Program-made: the position numbers and the translations under genes
The notes under the pieces: generated by a model
What the model was told of the DNA's origin: nothing
The model's input: the letters and a program-made list of their open reading frames with translations, nothing else
Databases searched by the model: none
DNA from: Bacteroidota bacterium
GTDB taxonomy: Bacteria > Bacteroidota > Bacteroidia > Bacteroidales > F082
Length of the DNA stretch: 64,000 bases
NCBI GenBank assembly: GCA_009773165.1
Contig: WOUZ01000006.1
Coordinates: 124,001-188,000 of the forward strand
Direction of reading: 5' to 3'
Part shown: positions 7,808 to 16,330 of the stretch, one piece after another
Layout: every line of letters starts with the position of its first letter
How positions within the stretch are numbered: the first letter of the stretch is position 1

Positions 7808-8674
7808 CTACCTTAAAAATGGATCGATTGAGATTGCAATAATAATTACCAGCACGAAGTAATTAATCCGCATAAAGTAATAAAAAGGATTAAATGGCGA
7901 AGGTTGTTGCTTTTTTAAGATACTTGAAAAAACATAAATAAGCCAAAAAACAGCCAATATAATCATCAAGGTTACAAATACCGAACTTGTTAAACCGAAA
8001 ATCGGTAACATCAGTGCAGTAACTGCAGTAGCAAATGTCCATAAAAATGTAAGATACCTGATATGACGCTCGTCATAAACCTCGGTAATGGATGGGTAAC
8101 CAGCTTCAACATACTCATCACCATATTTTAACATAAGCAACCAAAAATGTGGCACTTGCCAGATAAAAAAGAAAAAAGCTAACACTAGTGCTTGTGTATC
8201 AAAAACATTACCACCGCCTGCAACCCAGCCTACTACAGGAGGTATGGCGCCAATAACAGATCCGGGGATTACAGCAAAAGCAGTTTTCCGTTTCATTGGG
8301 GTATAAATTCCATTGTACCAAATCAGAGCAAGCAACCCAAGCTGAAAACCAACAAAGTCAGAGCCAACCCATATCAAACCAGAGCCAAGCGCAATAAGAA
8401 CTAAAGCAGTGATCATAGCTCCATTTTTGCTGATTCTCCCTGAAGGGATCGGGCGGTTGCTGGTACGTTTCATCAATTGATCACGATCGCTGTCCTGATA
8501 ATGATTCAACGCTGAGGATCCGCAAGCCAAAACAAAAATGCCAATAGTTGGAAGCAGCAAGCCCGAGTCAAAAACACCTTTTGCCAGCAAATATCCTGCT
8601 ATGGTGGTTAATGCTACAGCAAAGGTTATTTTCACTTTACTTAGCTCAGCTAAAAGTCGTAAATAGTACATCAT
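7808..8674 (-). CDS. ctaB: Protoheme IX farnesyltransferase (heme O synthase)
   Basis: Adds a farnesyl group to protoheme IX to make heme O, the precursor of heme A used by the oxidase. It is a UbiA-family integral membrane prenyltransferase of 288 residues with about eight hydrophobic segments. The prenyl-diphosphate-binding motif is intact (NHYQDSDRDQLMKRT with NRPIPSGRIS), and the second conserved region is YTPMKRKTAFAVIPGSVIGAIPP. It is the last gene of the minus-strand oxidase operon, 58 bp after ctaC, and converges with the HU gene. A ctaA (heme A synthase) gene is not in the window. Confidence 0.95.
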   Translation of the reverse strand: MMYYLRLLAELSKVKITFAVALTTIAGYLLAKGVFDSGLLLPTIGIFVLACGSSALNHYQDSDRDQLMKRTSNRPIPSGRISKNGAMITALVLIALGSGLIWVGSDFVGFQLGLLALIWYNGIYTPMKRKTAFAVIPGSVIGAIPPVVGWVAGGGNVFDTQALVLAFFFFIWQVPHFWLLMLKYGDEYVEAGYPSITEVYDERHIRYLTFLWTFATAVTALMLPIFGLTSSVFVTLMIILAVFWLIYVFSSILKKQQPSPFNPFYYFMRINYFVLVIIIAISIDPFLR

Positions 8675-8732
8675 GATATAATTTTAAAAAGCTCAATCTT
8701 AGTCTGATTTTCAGAAGAGAATCTTAGTGGTT

Positions 8733-9644
8733 TTATTTTAGCGTTTTAATATAATCGGTGATTTGTGAAATTTGTTCATCTGACAAAACTGCCTCATATG
8801 AAACCATTAACCCTTTCAAATAGCCTTTTACAACATCAGCGTTAGGCTGTTTAATGGAGCGCGAAATATAAGCTTCATCAATTACAATTTCTCTTTCAAC
8901 TCCTTCTGATTCAACTATTTCTGTTTTACCAAAAACACCTTTAAAAGATGGTCCAATGATCTTACTTCCATCTTGTGAATGACAGGTTAGGCATGCGTTT
9001 TGCTTCAAAAGTGTTAAGCCGGGATGCTCTTCAGATATTGAAGAAGCCGTAGCAAGCCATTGGTTGTAACCTGCTTCGTCCAAAACAGTAACACTCGAGA
9101 GCATATAACTATGTAATTGTCCGCAATACTCTGCACATAAAATATCAAAACGTCCTTTTTCCGTAGCTTCAAACCAAAGGAAGTTGTTTTTTCCAGGAAC
9201 CATATCTTCTTTCATTCGAAAAGCCGGAATAAACAATGAGTGAAGCACATCCCTCGAAACGAGGTTAATTTTCACTGGCTTACCTATTGGAACTACCAAT
9301 GAGTCTGTCAGTCTGCCATCAGGATATTCAAATGAAAACTTCCACATCTGGCCATAAGCAGTTACTTCCAAAGCGCCGGCAGGCACAGTGCGAAGTGGTT
9401 TATATCCCATCCAGCCATAGTAAAACATAACCATTACCAATAGTGTAGGAACTGCTGTCCAAATAATCTCCAACTTATGACTTCCTTCAATATTGGAGGC
9501 CACAGGGTTACGCTTTTTGTTGTATCGAAACACAAAAAACAACATAACAATTGTGATTCCAATCAGAAAAAAGATTGAAATACCTGCTATCACATATAAT
9601 GAAAAATCTACGCCTTGCGCAAATGTTGATGCTGATGTTCTCAT
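8733..9644 (-). CDS. ctaC: Cytochrome c oxidase subunit II with fused cytochrome c domain (caa3 type)
   Basis: Electron-entry subunit of the oxidase. Two N-terminal transmembrane helices (~15-38 and ~60-80) are followed by the periplasmic cupredoxin domain. The binuclear CuA site is complete: His135, Cys170, Cys174, His178 and Met181 (CAEYCGQLHSYM). A C-terminal class I cytochrome c domain follows (~205-303) with the heme-binding CLTCH at 218-222 and a likely Met ligand in GLMVSYE. The fusion defines the caa3 type, which accepts electrons from soluble or membrane cytochrome c. No cleavable signal is evident, unusual but not rare in this phylum. It starts 5 bp after the cox4 stop. Confidence 0.95.
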   Translation of the reverse strand: MRTSASTFAQGVDFSLYVIAGISIFFLIGITIVMLFFVFRYNKKRNPVASNIEGSHKLEIIWTAVPTLLVMVMFYYGWMGYKPLRTVPAGALEVTAYGQMWKFSFEYPDGRLTDSLVVPIGKPVKINLVSRDVLHSLFIPAFRMKEDMVPGKNNFLWFEATEKGRFDILCAEYCGQLHSYMLSSVTVLDEAGYNQWLATASSISEEHPGLTLLKQNACLTCHSQDGSKIIGPSFKGVFGKTEIVESEGVEREIVIDEAYISRSIKQPNADVVKGYLKGLMVSYEAVLSDEQISQITDYIKTLK

Positions 9645-9649
9645 GTTAA

Positions 9650-9961
9650 CTAACGGTTATAATATTCAAGTGCAGTTAAAATAGTAAAGGCAGCAAAAAG
9701 TACTACTACGAGCAGAATCAACCAGGTGTATATTTTCTTTTCGTATTTAAGGTGCATAAAATAATAGGCAACAACAATCACTTTTACCGTTGCAATTAAC
9801 AGAGCTGTTGCAACAGAAAGTGCTGCAAGATTGGCCCCAAAAACAGATATTACCACGGTTACAATGGTTAGTAGCAACAAAGTTACCAAAGTACTCCAGT
9901 GATCCCTGAATGATGAAATATGAGCTGTGCCCTCTTCTGAATGATCTTTATTTTGTTTCAT
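9650..9961 (-). CDS. Cytochrome c oxidase subunit IV family protein
   Basis: Small 103-residue membrane protein with three hydrophobic segments after a polar N-terminus. The motif VVAYYFMHLKYEKK, on the boundary of the second helix, is characteristic of the prokaryotic oxidase subunit IV (CyoD/CtaF-like) family. It lies between ctaE and ctaC in the same orientation with gaps of only 5-6 bp on each side. It probably stabilises the subunit I-III contact; it carries no cofactor ligands. Confidence 0.88.
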   Translation of the reverse strand: MKQNKDHSEEGTAHISSFRDHWSTLVTLLLLTIVTVVISVFGANLAALSVATALLIATVKVIVVAYYFMHLKYEKKIYTWLILLVVVLFAAFTILTALEYYNR

Positions 9962-9967
9962 AATATA

Positions 9968-10597
9968 TCAGTGAATTAGATAAAACAATGGGAAAAGGTA
10001 AATCCAAATAAGGTCGACAAGATGCCAATAAAGACCGGCATTCTCGGTCAAGGTATATTTTTTAGATGTCACCTCTCCTTTTTTTGTCCGGTAGGCCACA
10101 ACACCTATCAGAATTCCTCCAATAATAATATGAAGGGCATGCAAACCTGTCATCATAAAATACAAGAAGAAAAACAATGCCTCACCCTTAGGGAGATTAT
10201 TGTAATAATCCATTCCCGGGAATAATCCATGATGAATCTTTGAAGACCATTCAAAATATTTAATTACCAAAAAAAGTAATGAAAGTCCGACAGTTGTCAT
10301 CAACAGTCGGATTGACTGTGCACTGTTTCCCTTTTGAATTGCAGTAATTGACATGGCTATCGTCATACTGCTTACGAGCAGAACAACAGTATTTATAGTT
10401 CCCAGCCAAACATTCAATTCGAACGAAGAAAGAAGAAATGCTTCGTGATTGAGCATTCTATACACCATATAAACTATAAAAAGGCCCCCAAAAAGCAGAA
10501 GCTCGGTAAATAAGAAGAGCCACATTCCCATTTTTGATGCCTCGTCATCCCTGTTATGGCCTGAGTTGGGCAAATGTAATCCGTGTGCGTGTTCCAT
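9968..10597 (-). CDS. ctaE: Cytochrome c oxidase subunit III
   Basis: Integral membrane subunit III of the heme-copper oxidase, 209 residues with five predicted helices, including the conserved KMGMWLFLFTELLLFGG, MTGLHALHIIIGG and the C-terminal YWHLVDLIWIYLFPLFYL. I place the start at ATG 10597-10595 (MEHAHGLHL), one base after the ctaD stop. An alternative in-frame ATG at 10669 would overlap ctaD by about 70 bp and add an unconserved N-terminus. It is translationally linked to ctaD and cox4. Confidence 0.93.
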   Translation of the reverse strand: MEHAHGLHLPNSGHNRDDEASKMGMWLFLFTELLLFGGLFIVYMVYRMLNHEAFLLSSFELNVWLGTINTVVLLVSSMTIAMSITAIQKGNSAQSIRLLMTTVGLSLLFLVIKYFEWSSKIHHGLFPGMDYYNNLPKGEALFFFLYFMMTGLHALHIIIGGILIGVVAYRTKKGEVTSKKYTLTENAGLYWHLVDLIWIYLFPLFYLIH

Positions 10598-10598
10598 A

Positions 10599-12218
10599 TC
10601 AGTCTTTAATTTCAGGTTTATGTTCAAAATCGTAAGGTCCGTTGAGAGGTATTTCAGGCATGCGGTCAAAGTTCTCTAATGGCGGAGGAGAAAGAGTCTG
10701 CCATTCCAGCGTGATACCATTCCAGGGATTTCTTCCAACATTCTGATTCTTCTTAAGTAATCCCGCAACGAGATTTGACAACATAAGAATTAGACCAACT
10801 GCCAAAACCCACGACCCATATGTACTTATCATATTTGGAAGGTGAAACTCCGGAAGATAATCATAATACCTGCGTGGCATTCCCATCAAACCAGCGATCA
10901 GCATAGGGAAATACAACATATTGAATCCGATAAAGAAAATTACAAAAGCAACATTTGCTACCTTAATATTGTACATCTTTCCCCAAATTTTCGGATACCA
11001 ATAATGTAATGCGCCAAAAAAAGCAAAACCTGTTCCTCCAAACATTACATAATGGAAATGACCTACAACAAAATAAGTGTCGTGAAGGTGAATATCAGTA
11101 GCCAGAGCGCCTAATACCAAGCCTGTAAATCCACCAATCATAAACTGAAAAATAAATGCAAGTGTATAAAGCAATGGAGGCTGCACGTTGATCGAACCTT
11201 TATAAAGTGTTGCAACCCAGTTAAAAACTTTTATTGCTGTGGGGATTGCCACAAGAAACGTCAGCATCGAAAAAACAAATCGTGCAGTTCCGCTCATTCC
11301 TGAAGTAAACATATGATGTCCCCAAATAAAATAGCCAACAAAAGCAATGGCTAAACTTGAGAAAGCAATTGCTTTGTAACCAAATATGGTACGCTGACTA
11401 AAAGTCGGCAACATTTCGGAAATGACACCAAAAGCCGGCAAAGCCATGATATAAACAGCAGGGTGAGAATAAATCCAGAAAAGATGTTGATAAAGAATTG
11501 GATCGCCACCAATGGAAGGATCAAAAAGTCCGACACCTAAAACACGCTCAGCTACGATCATGAGCAAAGTGATTCCAATAATAGGTGTTGCCAAAAGTTG
11601 AATCCACGATGTTGCATACAAAGACCAGGCAAAAAGTGGCATTTTCAGAAATGTCATACCTGGGGTTCGTAAACGATGTATCGTAACAATAAAATTAAGA
11701 CCAGTCAATATGGACGAGAAGCCTATCACGAAAGCTGCCAACACCGACATTGTAACATTGGTACCAGTTTTAACACTGTACGGGGCATAAAACGTCCAGC
11801 CTGTATCTGCAGGGCCGTCACCAAATAATAGCGTCGACAAGGCCATCAATGCACCTATAACATATATCCACCACGAAAGTAGATTTAACCTCGGAAACGA
11901 AACATCATCTGTGCCTAACATAATAGGCAGAAAGAAATTTCCGAAAACTGCCGGTATGCTTGGAATGATAAATAAAAAAATCATTATCACACCATGCATG
12001 GTGAAAATCTGATTATAGGTTTTGGCTTCAACAAGATCTTTTCCCGGATTTAATAATTCATAACGCATTAATAATCCGAGGGTCACGCCAACCAGAAAAA
12101 ATGTGATCAGCGAATAAAAATAAAGTAAAGCGATCCTTTTGTGATCAACGCTAAAAATCCAGGAAAAAATCCCTTTTTTAGTTTGAAAAAAGTTGAGATG
12201 TGTACTAACTGCTGTCAT
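10599..12218 (-). CDS. ctaD: Cytochrome c oxidase subunit I (A2-type heme-copper oxidase)
   Basis: Catalytic subunit reducing O2 to water and pumping protons. Its 539 residues hold about twelve helices and all metal ligands: His75 for low-spin heme (FTMHGVIM), His252 and Tyr256 in YSHPAVYI, His301-His302 for CuB, and His387/His389 in GHFHYVMF. The motif is YSHPxV rather than the HPEVY of A1-type enzymes. By family knowledge that places it in subgroup A2 with the Thermus and Rhodothermus caa3 oxidases, in which Tyr-Ser replaces the D-channel glutamate. This agrees with the cytochrome c fusion in ctaC. The gene follows sco by 3 bp and precedes ctaE by one base. Confidence 0.97.
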   Translation of the reverse strand: MTAVSTHLNFFQTKKGIFSWIFSVDHKRIALLYFYSLITFFLVGVTLGLLMRYELLNPGKDLVEAKTYNQIFTMHGVIMIFLFIIPSIPAVFGNFFLPIMLGTDDVSFPRLNLLSWWIYVIGALMALSTLLFGDGPADTGWTFYAPYSVKTGTNVTMSVLAAFVIGFSSILTGLNFIVTIHRLRTPGMTFLKMPLFAWSLYATSWIQLLATPIIGITLLMIVAERVLGVGLFDPSIGGDPILYQHLFWIYSHPAVYIMALPAFGVISEMLPTFSQRTIFGYKAIAFSSLAIAFVGYFIWGHHMFTSGMSGTARFVFSMLTFLVAIPTAIKVFNWVATLYKGSINVQPPLLYTLAFIFQFMIGGFTGLVLGALATDIHLHDTYFVVGHFHYVMFGGTGFAFFGALHYWYPKIWGKMYNIKVANVAFVIFFIGFNMLYFPMLIAGLMGMPRRYYDYLPEFHLPNMISTYGSWVLAVGLILMLSNLVAGLLKKNQNVGRNPWNGITLEWQTLSPPPLENFDRMPEIPLNGPYDFEHKPEIKD

Positions 12219-12221
12219 ACT

Positions 12222-13010
12222 TTAATATAATTTGGGTTTTCTATTCTTTCTGCCTGAGGTTATTAAAAATGATAATAAACCTAATGCCGCCATTAAAATC
12301 ACGATTCCTGAAACCTTAGTAGCGTTAAAAACATACTTCTTTCCTTCTGCATCGTAGCTGAAGCAAAAATTAAGCACTTTATTGACAGTTGGTCCCGATT
12401 TTTCGAGTCCGGCTTCAACGATGGCCATTTTCAAATCAAAAGGAAGGAAATAAGTACCATGAAGATACCTGGTAATTTTACCTTCAGGGCTCACTATAAG
12501 CAAAGTTGCGGGATGAATGTATTCTGCCCCTTCCTGCTTAACCTGATATCCGATGTTGTCGAGGAAACGATCTATCGTCAAGCTGTCGCCTGTGAAAAAG
12601 CGCCAGCCATTCTGAGGGTCACCTTTTTTTATGAGATTCGCATACGTTTTCTTCTTGTTTTGAGCCAAAACTGTCTTTTCAGCATGACTAAAACTTATTG
12701 TAAATACCTGATAATCTTTATTTAATACCAGATCTGACTTATTTATCACCTCCACAAGTCCATTCATCAAAGGAGTACAAATACCCGGGCACTCATAATA
12801 AACCATGGAAATAATTGTTGGCATTTTTATTGCCTCCCTGATATTTACTTTTTGGAAATTCTCATCAGTGAAAACGATGCTGTCTTCTATATACTGGTCG
12901 AGTTTTTCGTAAACTCCTAACTCTTCTTGTGCATTCAAGGGCAAATACAAGAAGAAAAAGCCCGAAATCAAGAATAATTTCAAGCATTTAATAACATTCA
13001 AGATGTTCAT
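12222..13010 (-). CDS. SCO1/SenC family copper chaperone
   Basis: Thioredoxin-fold protein delivering copper to, or reducing, the CuA site of subunit II. The copper ligands are intact: Cys74 and Cys78 (ECPGICTPL) and His166 in EYIHPATLL. An N-terminal hydrophobic signal (~8-26, ending NAQ) and a C-terminal transmembrane segment (~235-255) place the domain in the periplasm. Length, 262 residues, is a little longer than usual because of the C-terminal anchor. It is the first gene of the oxidase operon, so promoter elements just upstream control the whole cluster. The separate assembly factor ctaG is not seen. Confidence 0.92.
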   Translation of the reverse strand: MNILNVIKCLKLFLISGFFFLYLPLNAQEELGVYEKLDQYIEDSIVFTDENFQKVNIREAIKMPTIISMVYYECPGICTPLMNGLVEVINKSDLVLNKDYQVFTISFSHAEKTVLAQNKKKTYANLIKKGDPQNGWRFFTGDSLTIDRFLDNIGYQVKQEGAEYIHPATLLIVSPEGKITRYLHGTYFLPFDLKMAIVEAGLEKSGPTVNKVLNFCFSYDAEGKKYVFNATKVSGIVILMAALGLLSFLITSGRKNRKPKLY

Positions 13011-13055
13011 TTACAGTTCATTAAATTATTTGGTTTGCACATAAAATCACAATGC

Positions 13056-13078
13056 TAATTTAGACTAAATCTAAATTA
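13056..13078. promoter_or_regulatory. 23-bp perfect palindrome upstream of the oxidase operon
   Basis: Arms TAATTTAGA (13056-13064) and TCTAAATTA (13070-13078) are perfect inverted repeats with a 5-bp centre. The site lies 46 bp upstream of the sco start and overlaps a near-consensus minus-strand -7 element (TAGCATTG, 13050-13057), where a bound repressor would block transcription. The TTTAGA/TCTAAA pattern is reminiscent of metal-dependent DtxR-type operators, but the regulator is unknown. Confidence 0.55.
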
Positions 13079-13276
13079 TACCAAGAAATTTTTTAAAAGT
13101 TTTCACATTCAATGTTTTATCCATTGTTTTTTAAATTTCAATTGCCTTCCGATAGCAATTTTGAAGAAACTTACAATCCACTATTAGGAAATATGATTCC
13201 AATTTCAGGAATAAGGAAGAGATTTTATCACAAGATAATACCCAATATCTGAACTTAATTATGAAAAATGTTTGTT

Positions 13277-13291
13277 TGGCATAATAATTGT
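13277..13291 (+). promoter_or_regulatory. Sigma54-like -24/-12 promoter in the sco-uvrA intergenic region
   Basis: TGGCATAATAATTGT keeps the GG at -24 and the G at -12 twelve bases apart, as in the sigma54 consensus TGGCAC-N5-TTGC; C to T changes weaken it. The 14-nt core is repeated exactly at 29342-29355. No protein gene follows on this strand. The surrounding 446-bp gap (13011-13456) otherwise holds the palindrome at 13056, AT-rich sequence without visible signals (13079-13276), and the terminator at 13344. Confidence 0.4.
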
Positions 13292-13301
13292 GAGAATAAT
13301 A

Positions 13302-13376
13302 TCAAAGTAGTTTTTTTTAGAATTTTGGTTGGTTAAAAAAGACAAAACCCGGGAACTTAAAAGCCCGGGTTTTTTC
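13302..13376 (+). ncRNA. Candidate small RNA between a sigma54-like promoter and a terminator
   Basis: Inference only. Initiation about 12 nt after the -12 G at 13290 would give a transcript of about 75 nt ending in the GC-rich hairpin at 13344-13373 with its T run. No open reading frame is visible. The hairpin also serves uvrA on the other strand, so the signal may be just a bidirectional terminator. Confidence 0.25.
13344..13376 (-). terminator. Bidirectional intrinsic terminator downstream of uvrA
   Basis: AAAACCCGGG (13344-13353) pairs with CCCGGGTTTT (13364-13373) across a 10-nt loop. T tracts follow the hairpin on both strands. On the minus strand it lies about 80 bp after the uvrA stop. 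Confidence 0.85.
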
Positions 13377-13456
13377 TTTCTATGCTTTTATCTATTTATA
13401 AATCAATTTTTTACATTTTGATTAGATTGCTTTGAATAAGTATTAACTCCACAATC

Positions 13457-16330
13457 CTAATTCGTAAGATGCAGTTCCGGTTTAAGATAGAAAGCTGTAT
13501 AACTTACCGTTGAAGTTACAATCTCTTCAGGACTACCCTGACAAATGATAGCACCCCCATTTGCTCCACCTTCGGGACCCATATCAATAACATGATCTGC
13601 AACTTTGATTACTTCCATATTATGCTCAATGATGAGAACTGTATTTCCTTTATCAACCAATTTGTTCAGAACATCAAGAAGCACTTTTACATCTTCGAAA
13701 TGCAGTCCTGTTGTAGGTTCATCCAAAATATAAAGCGTTTTTCCTGTATCTTTTTTTGAGAGTTCAGATGCCAATTTTACACGTTGTGCCTCTCCCCCGG
13801 AAATAGTTGTAGAAGCCTGGCCAAGGCTTACATATCCCAAACCTACCTCTTTTAATGTCTTGATCTTGTGCTGAATCGCTGGGATATTTTCAAAGAAATC
13901 CATAGCCTGATCAATGGTGAGATTCAGAATGTCATTGATCGATTTACCCTTATAGCGAACTTCCAGTGTTTCGCGGTTATAGCGCTTACCCCCACAATCT
14001 TCGCAAACCACCGAAACATCAGGCAGGAAATTCATTTCAATAAGTCTTAATCCTGCGCCTTTACACGTTTCACATCTGCCGCCTGTTACGTTGAAAGAAA
14101 ATCTTCCGGGTTTATAACCCCGAATCCGCGACTCAGGCAGTTCGCCAAACAGTTTGCGAATCTCATCGAAAACTTTGGTATAAGTTGCCGGATTCGACCT
14201 GGGAGTCCGGCCAATCGGAGATTGATCAATTTCAATGACTTTATCAATATTTTCCAATCCTTGCAGTGTATCGTAAGGTAAAGGCTGCTTTATTGATTGA
14301 TAAAAGTGTTTGCTTAAAATAGGATAAAGGGTTTCGTTGATTATACTTGATTTACCCGAACCAGAGACACCTGTGACACAAATCATTTTCCCTAATGGAA
14401 GAGTAAGTGTCACGTTTTTTAAATTATTTCCTTTAGCTCCGCTTAGAACCAAATATTTACCCTTATGCCCTACCCTTCTTTCAGCAGGAACTTCGATAGA
14501 ACGCTTGCCATTCAGGTACTCGCATGTAATACTGGAACAATCCATCATCTCACCTGGTTTACCCTGAGCAACAACCAAACCGCCATGAATTCCGGCGCCC
14601 GGTCCAATATCAACTACATGGTCGGCAGCAAGAATGGTATCTTTATCATGTTCAACCACAATGACTGAGTTGCCAATATCGCGTAATTGCTTGAGCGAGT
14701 TGATTAAACGATGGTTATCACGCTGATGTAAACCAATGCTCGGTTCGTCGAGAATGTACAATACGCCGGTAAGTTGAGAACCAATTTGAGTAGCCAGACG
14801 AATTCGTTGTGACTCACCACCAGATAAGGTATTTGCCGGGCGATTGAGATTCAGATAATCAATTCCCACTTCCAATAAAAAATCGATCCTCTTTTCAATC
14901 TCCCTCAGGATTTCACGTGCGATCTGAAATTGTTTCTCCGACATTCTTGATGGAAGCTCTTTTACCCAACCAGCCAGACTTTTTATGTCCATGGTGGCAG
15001 CTTCAGCGATATTTTTTTTATCAATCAAAAAATACCTTGACTCTTTTTTAAGTCGCGTTCCTTCACAAACCGGACAAGCAACGTGGTTCATAAAGCCAGT
15101 AGCCCAGCGCTTTATAGCAGGTGAGGCATTTTCATTGTTTTGATTGGCAATGAAATTAATGATACCCTCAAAGTTAAGAGTATAGGAGGTAACGACCCCC
15201 AAATATTCCTTTTTTACTTCAAAAGACTGAGAAGATCCGTATAACAAAACATCTATTGCTTCTTCCGGAATTTCACTTATTGGAGTATTCAATCCGAAGC
15301 CAAATTTTATCCCTATAGCTTCCATTTGATTGAAAATCCAATTATTTTTAAAGTCACCTAAAGGAGCAAGTCCACCCTTTTTGATGCTCAAAGCGGGATC
15401 AGGAATGATCTTTGCCATGTCAATTTCAGTAATCTCACCTAACCCATTGCATTTAGGACACGCTCCATACGGTGAATTAAATGAGAAGGAATTTGGTTCA
15501 GGCTCATCATATGAAATTCCGGTGGTCGGACACATGAGTAACCTGCTGAAATACCTGAGGTTGGAAGAATCAACGTCAAGAAGTTGCATAAGGCCCTTTC
15601 CATGCTTCATAGCCGTTTGAACCGATTCGGATAGCCTACGCTCATCCTTATCAACCAACTCGAGACGATCTATAACTATTTCGATATCATGTACTTTATA
15701 GCGATCGAGCTGCATACCAAACGAAATCTCGCGTATCTCGCCATCAACCCTTACCTTGACAAATCCAGCCTGTCGGATCTGTTCAAAAAGTTCGCGATAA
15801 TGCCCTTTTCTTGCTCTGACAATTGGAGCAAGCAAGATGATACGCTTTCCCGAAAATTGTTCAAGAATCAATTGAACGATTTGGTCTTCGGAGTATTTAA
15901 CCATTTGTTCGCCAGTCTCATAAGAGAAAGCATCAGCAGCTCTGGCATACAATAAACGTAAAAAGTCGTAAATCTCAGTAATTGTTCCCACAGTGGATCT
16001 TGGGTTTCGATTAACTGATTTTTGCTCGATAGAAATAACGGGACTCAGACCAGTGATTTTATCAACATCTGGTCTTTCCATGCTACCAATAAATTGACGG
16101 GCATAGGCCGAAAACGATTCCATATAACGTCGCTGTCCTTCAGCATAAATGGTATCAAAGGCCAAAGATGATTTACCGCTTCCACTTAGACCGGTTATTA
16201 CAACTAATTCATTCCGTGGTATTTTCAAGTCAATATTTCTGAGATTATGCATGCGGGCACCATAAATCTCGAGAAATTTATCCTCAGCAAAACTTTCTTG
16301 TTTCATACCTTCCTGTTCGTTTAATTTCAC
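13457..16330 (-). CDS. uvrA: Excinuclease ABC subunit A
   Basis: Damage-recognition ATPase of nucleotide excision repair. Its 957 residues form two ABC modules. The first has a Walker A GLSGSGKSSLAF (~48-59) and signature LSGGESQRI; the second has GVSGSGKSSI and ISGGEAQRV. The zinc-binding cysteine pairs are present (CPKCNGLGE, CPVCEGTR, CETCKGAG with CEDCGGKRY), including the insertion domain. The start overlaps the stop of the lytic transglycosylase gene by ATGA. Met9 is an alternative start close by. It is the last gene of a minus-strand run lpd-rfbC-SLT-uvrA, terminated by the hairpin at 13344. Confidence 0.97.
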   Translation of the reverse strand: MKLNEQEGMKQESFAEDKFLEIYGARMHNLRNIDLKIPRNELVVITGLSGSGKSSLAFDTIYAEGQRRYMESFSAYARQFIGSMERPDVDKITGLSPVISIEQKSVNRNPRSTVGTITEIYDFLRLLYARAADAFSYETGEQMVKYSEDQIVQLILEQFSGKRIILLAPIVRARKGHYRELFEQIRQAGFVKVRVDGEIREISFGMQLDRYKVHDIEIVIDRLELVDKDERRLSESVQTAMKHGKGLMQLLDVDSSNLRYFSRLLMCPTTGISYDEPEPNSFSFNSPYGACPKCNGLGEITEIDMAKIIPDPALSIKKGGLAPLGDFKNNWIFNQMEAIGIKFGFGLNTPISEIPEEAIDVLLYGSSQSFEVKKEYLGVVTSYTLNFEGIINFIANQNNENASPAIKRWATGFMNHVACPVCEGTRLKKESRYFLIDKKNIAEAATMDIKSLAGWVKELPSRMSEKQFQIAREILREIEKRIDFLLEVGIDYLNLNRPANTLSGGESQRIRLATQIGSQLTGVLYILDEPSIGLHQRDNHRLINSLKQLRDIGNSVIVVEHDKDTILAADHVVDIGPGAGIHGGLVVAQGKPGEMMDCSSITCEYLNGKRSIEVPAERRVGHKGKYLVLSGAKGNNLKNVTLTLPLGKMICVTGVSGSGKSSIINETLYPILSKHFYQSIKQPLPYDTLQGLENIDKVIEIDQSPIGRTPRSNPATYTKVFDEIRKLFGELPESRIRGYKPGRFSFNVTGGRCETCKGAGLRLIEMNFLPDVSVVCEDCGGKRYNRETLEVRYKGKSINDILNLTIDQAMDFFENIPAIQHKIKTLKEVGLGYVSLGQASTTISGGEAQRVKLASELSKKDTGKTLYILDEPTTGLHFEDVKVLLDVLNKLVDKGNTVLIIEHNMEVIKVADHVIDMGPEGGANGGAIICQGSPEEIVTSTVSYTAFYLKPELHLTN

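Noticed and set aside
10598-10669. Longer start for oxidase subunit III
   Set aside because: It overlaps ctaD by about 70 bp with unconserved residues; ATG 10597 lies one base after the ctaD stop.
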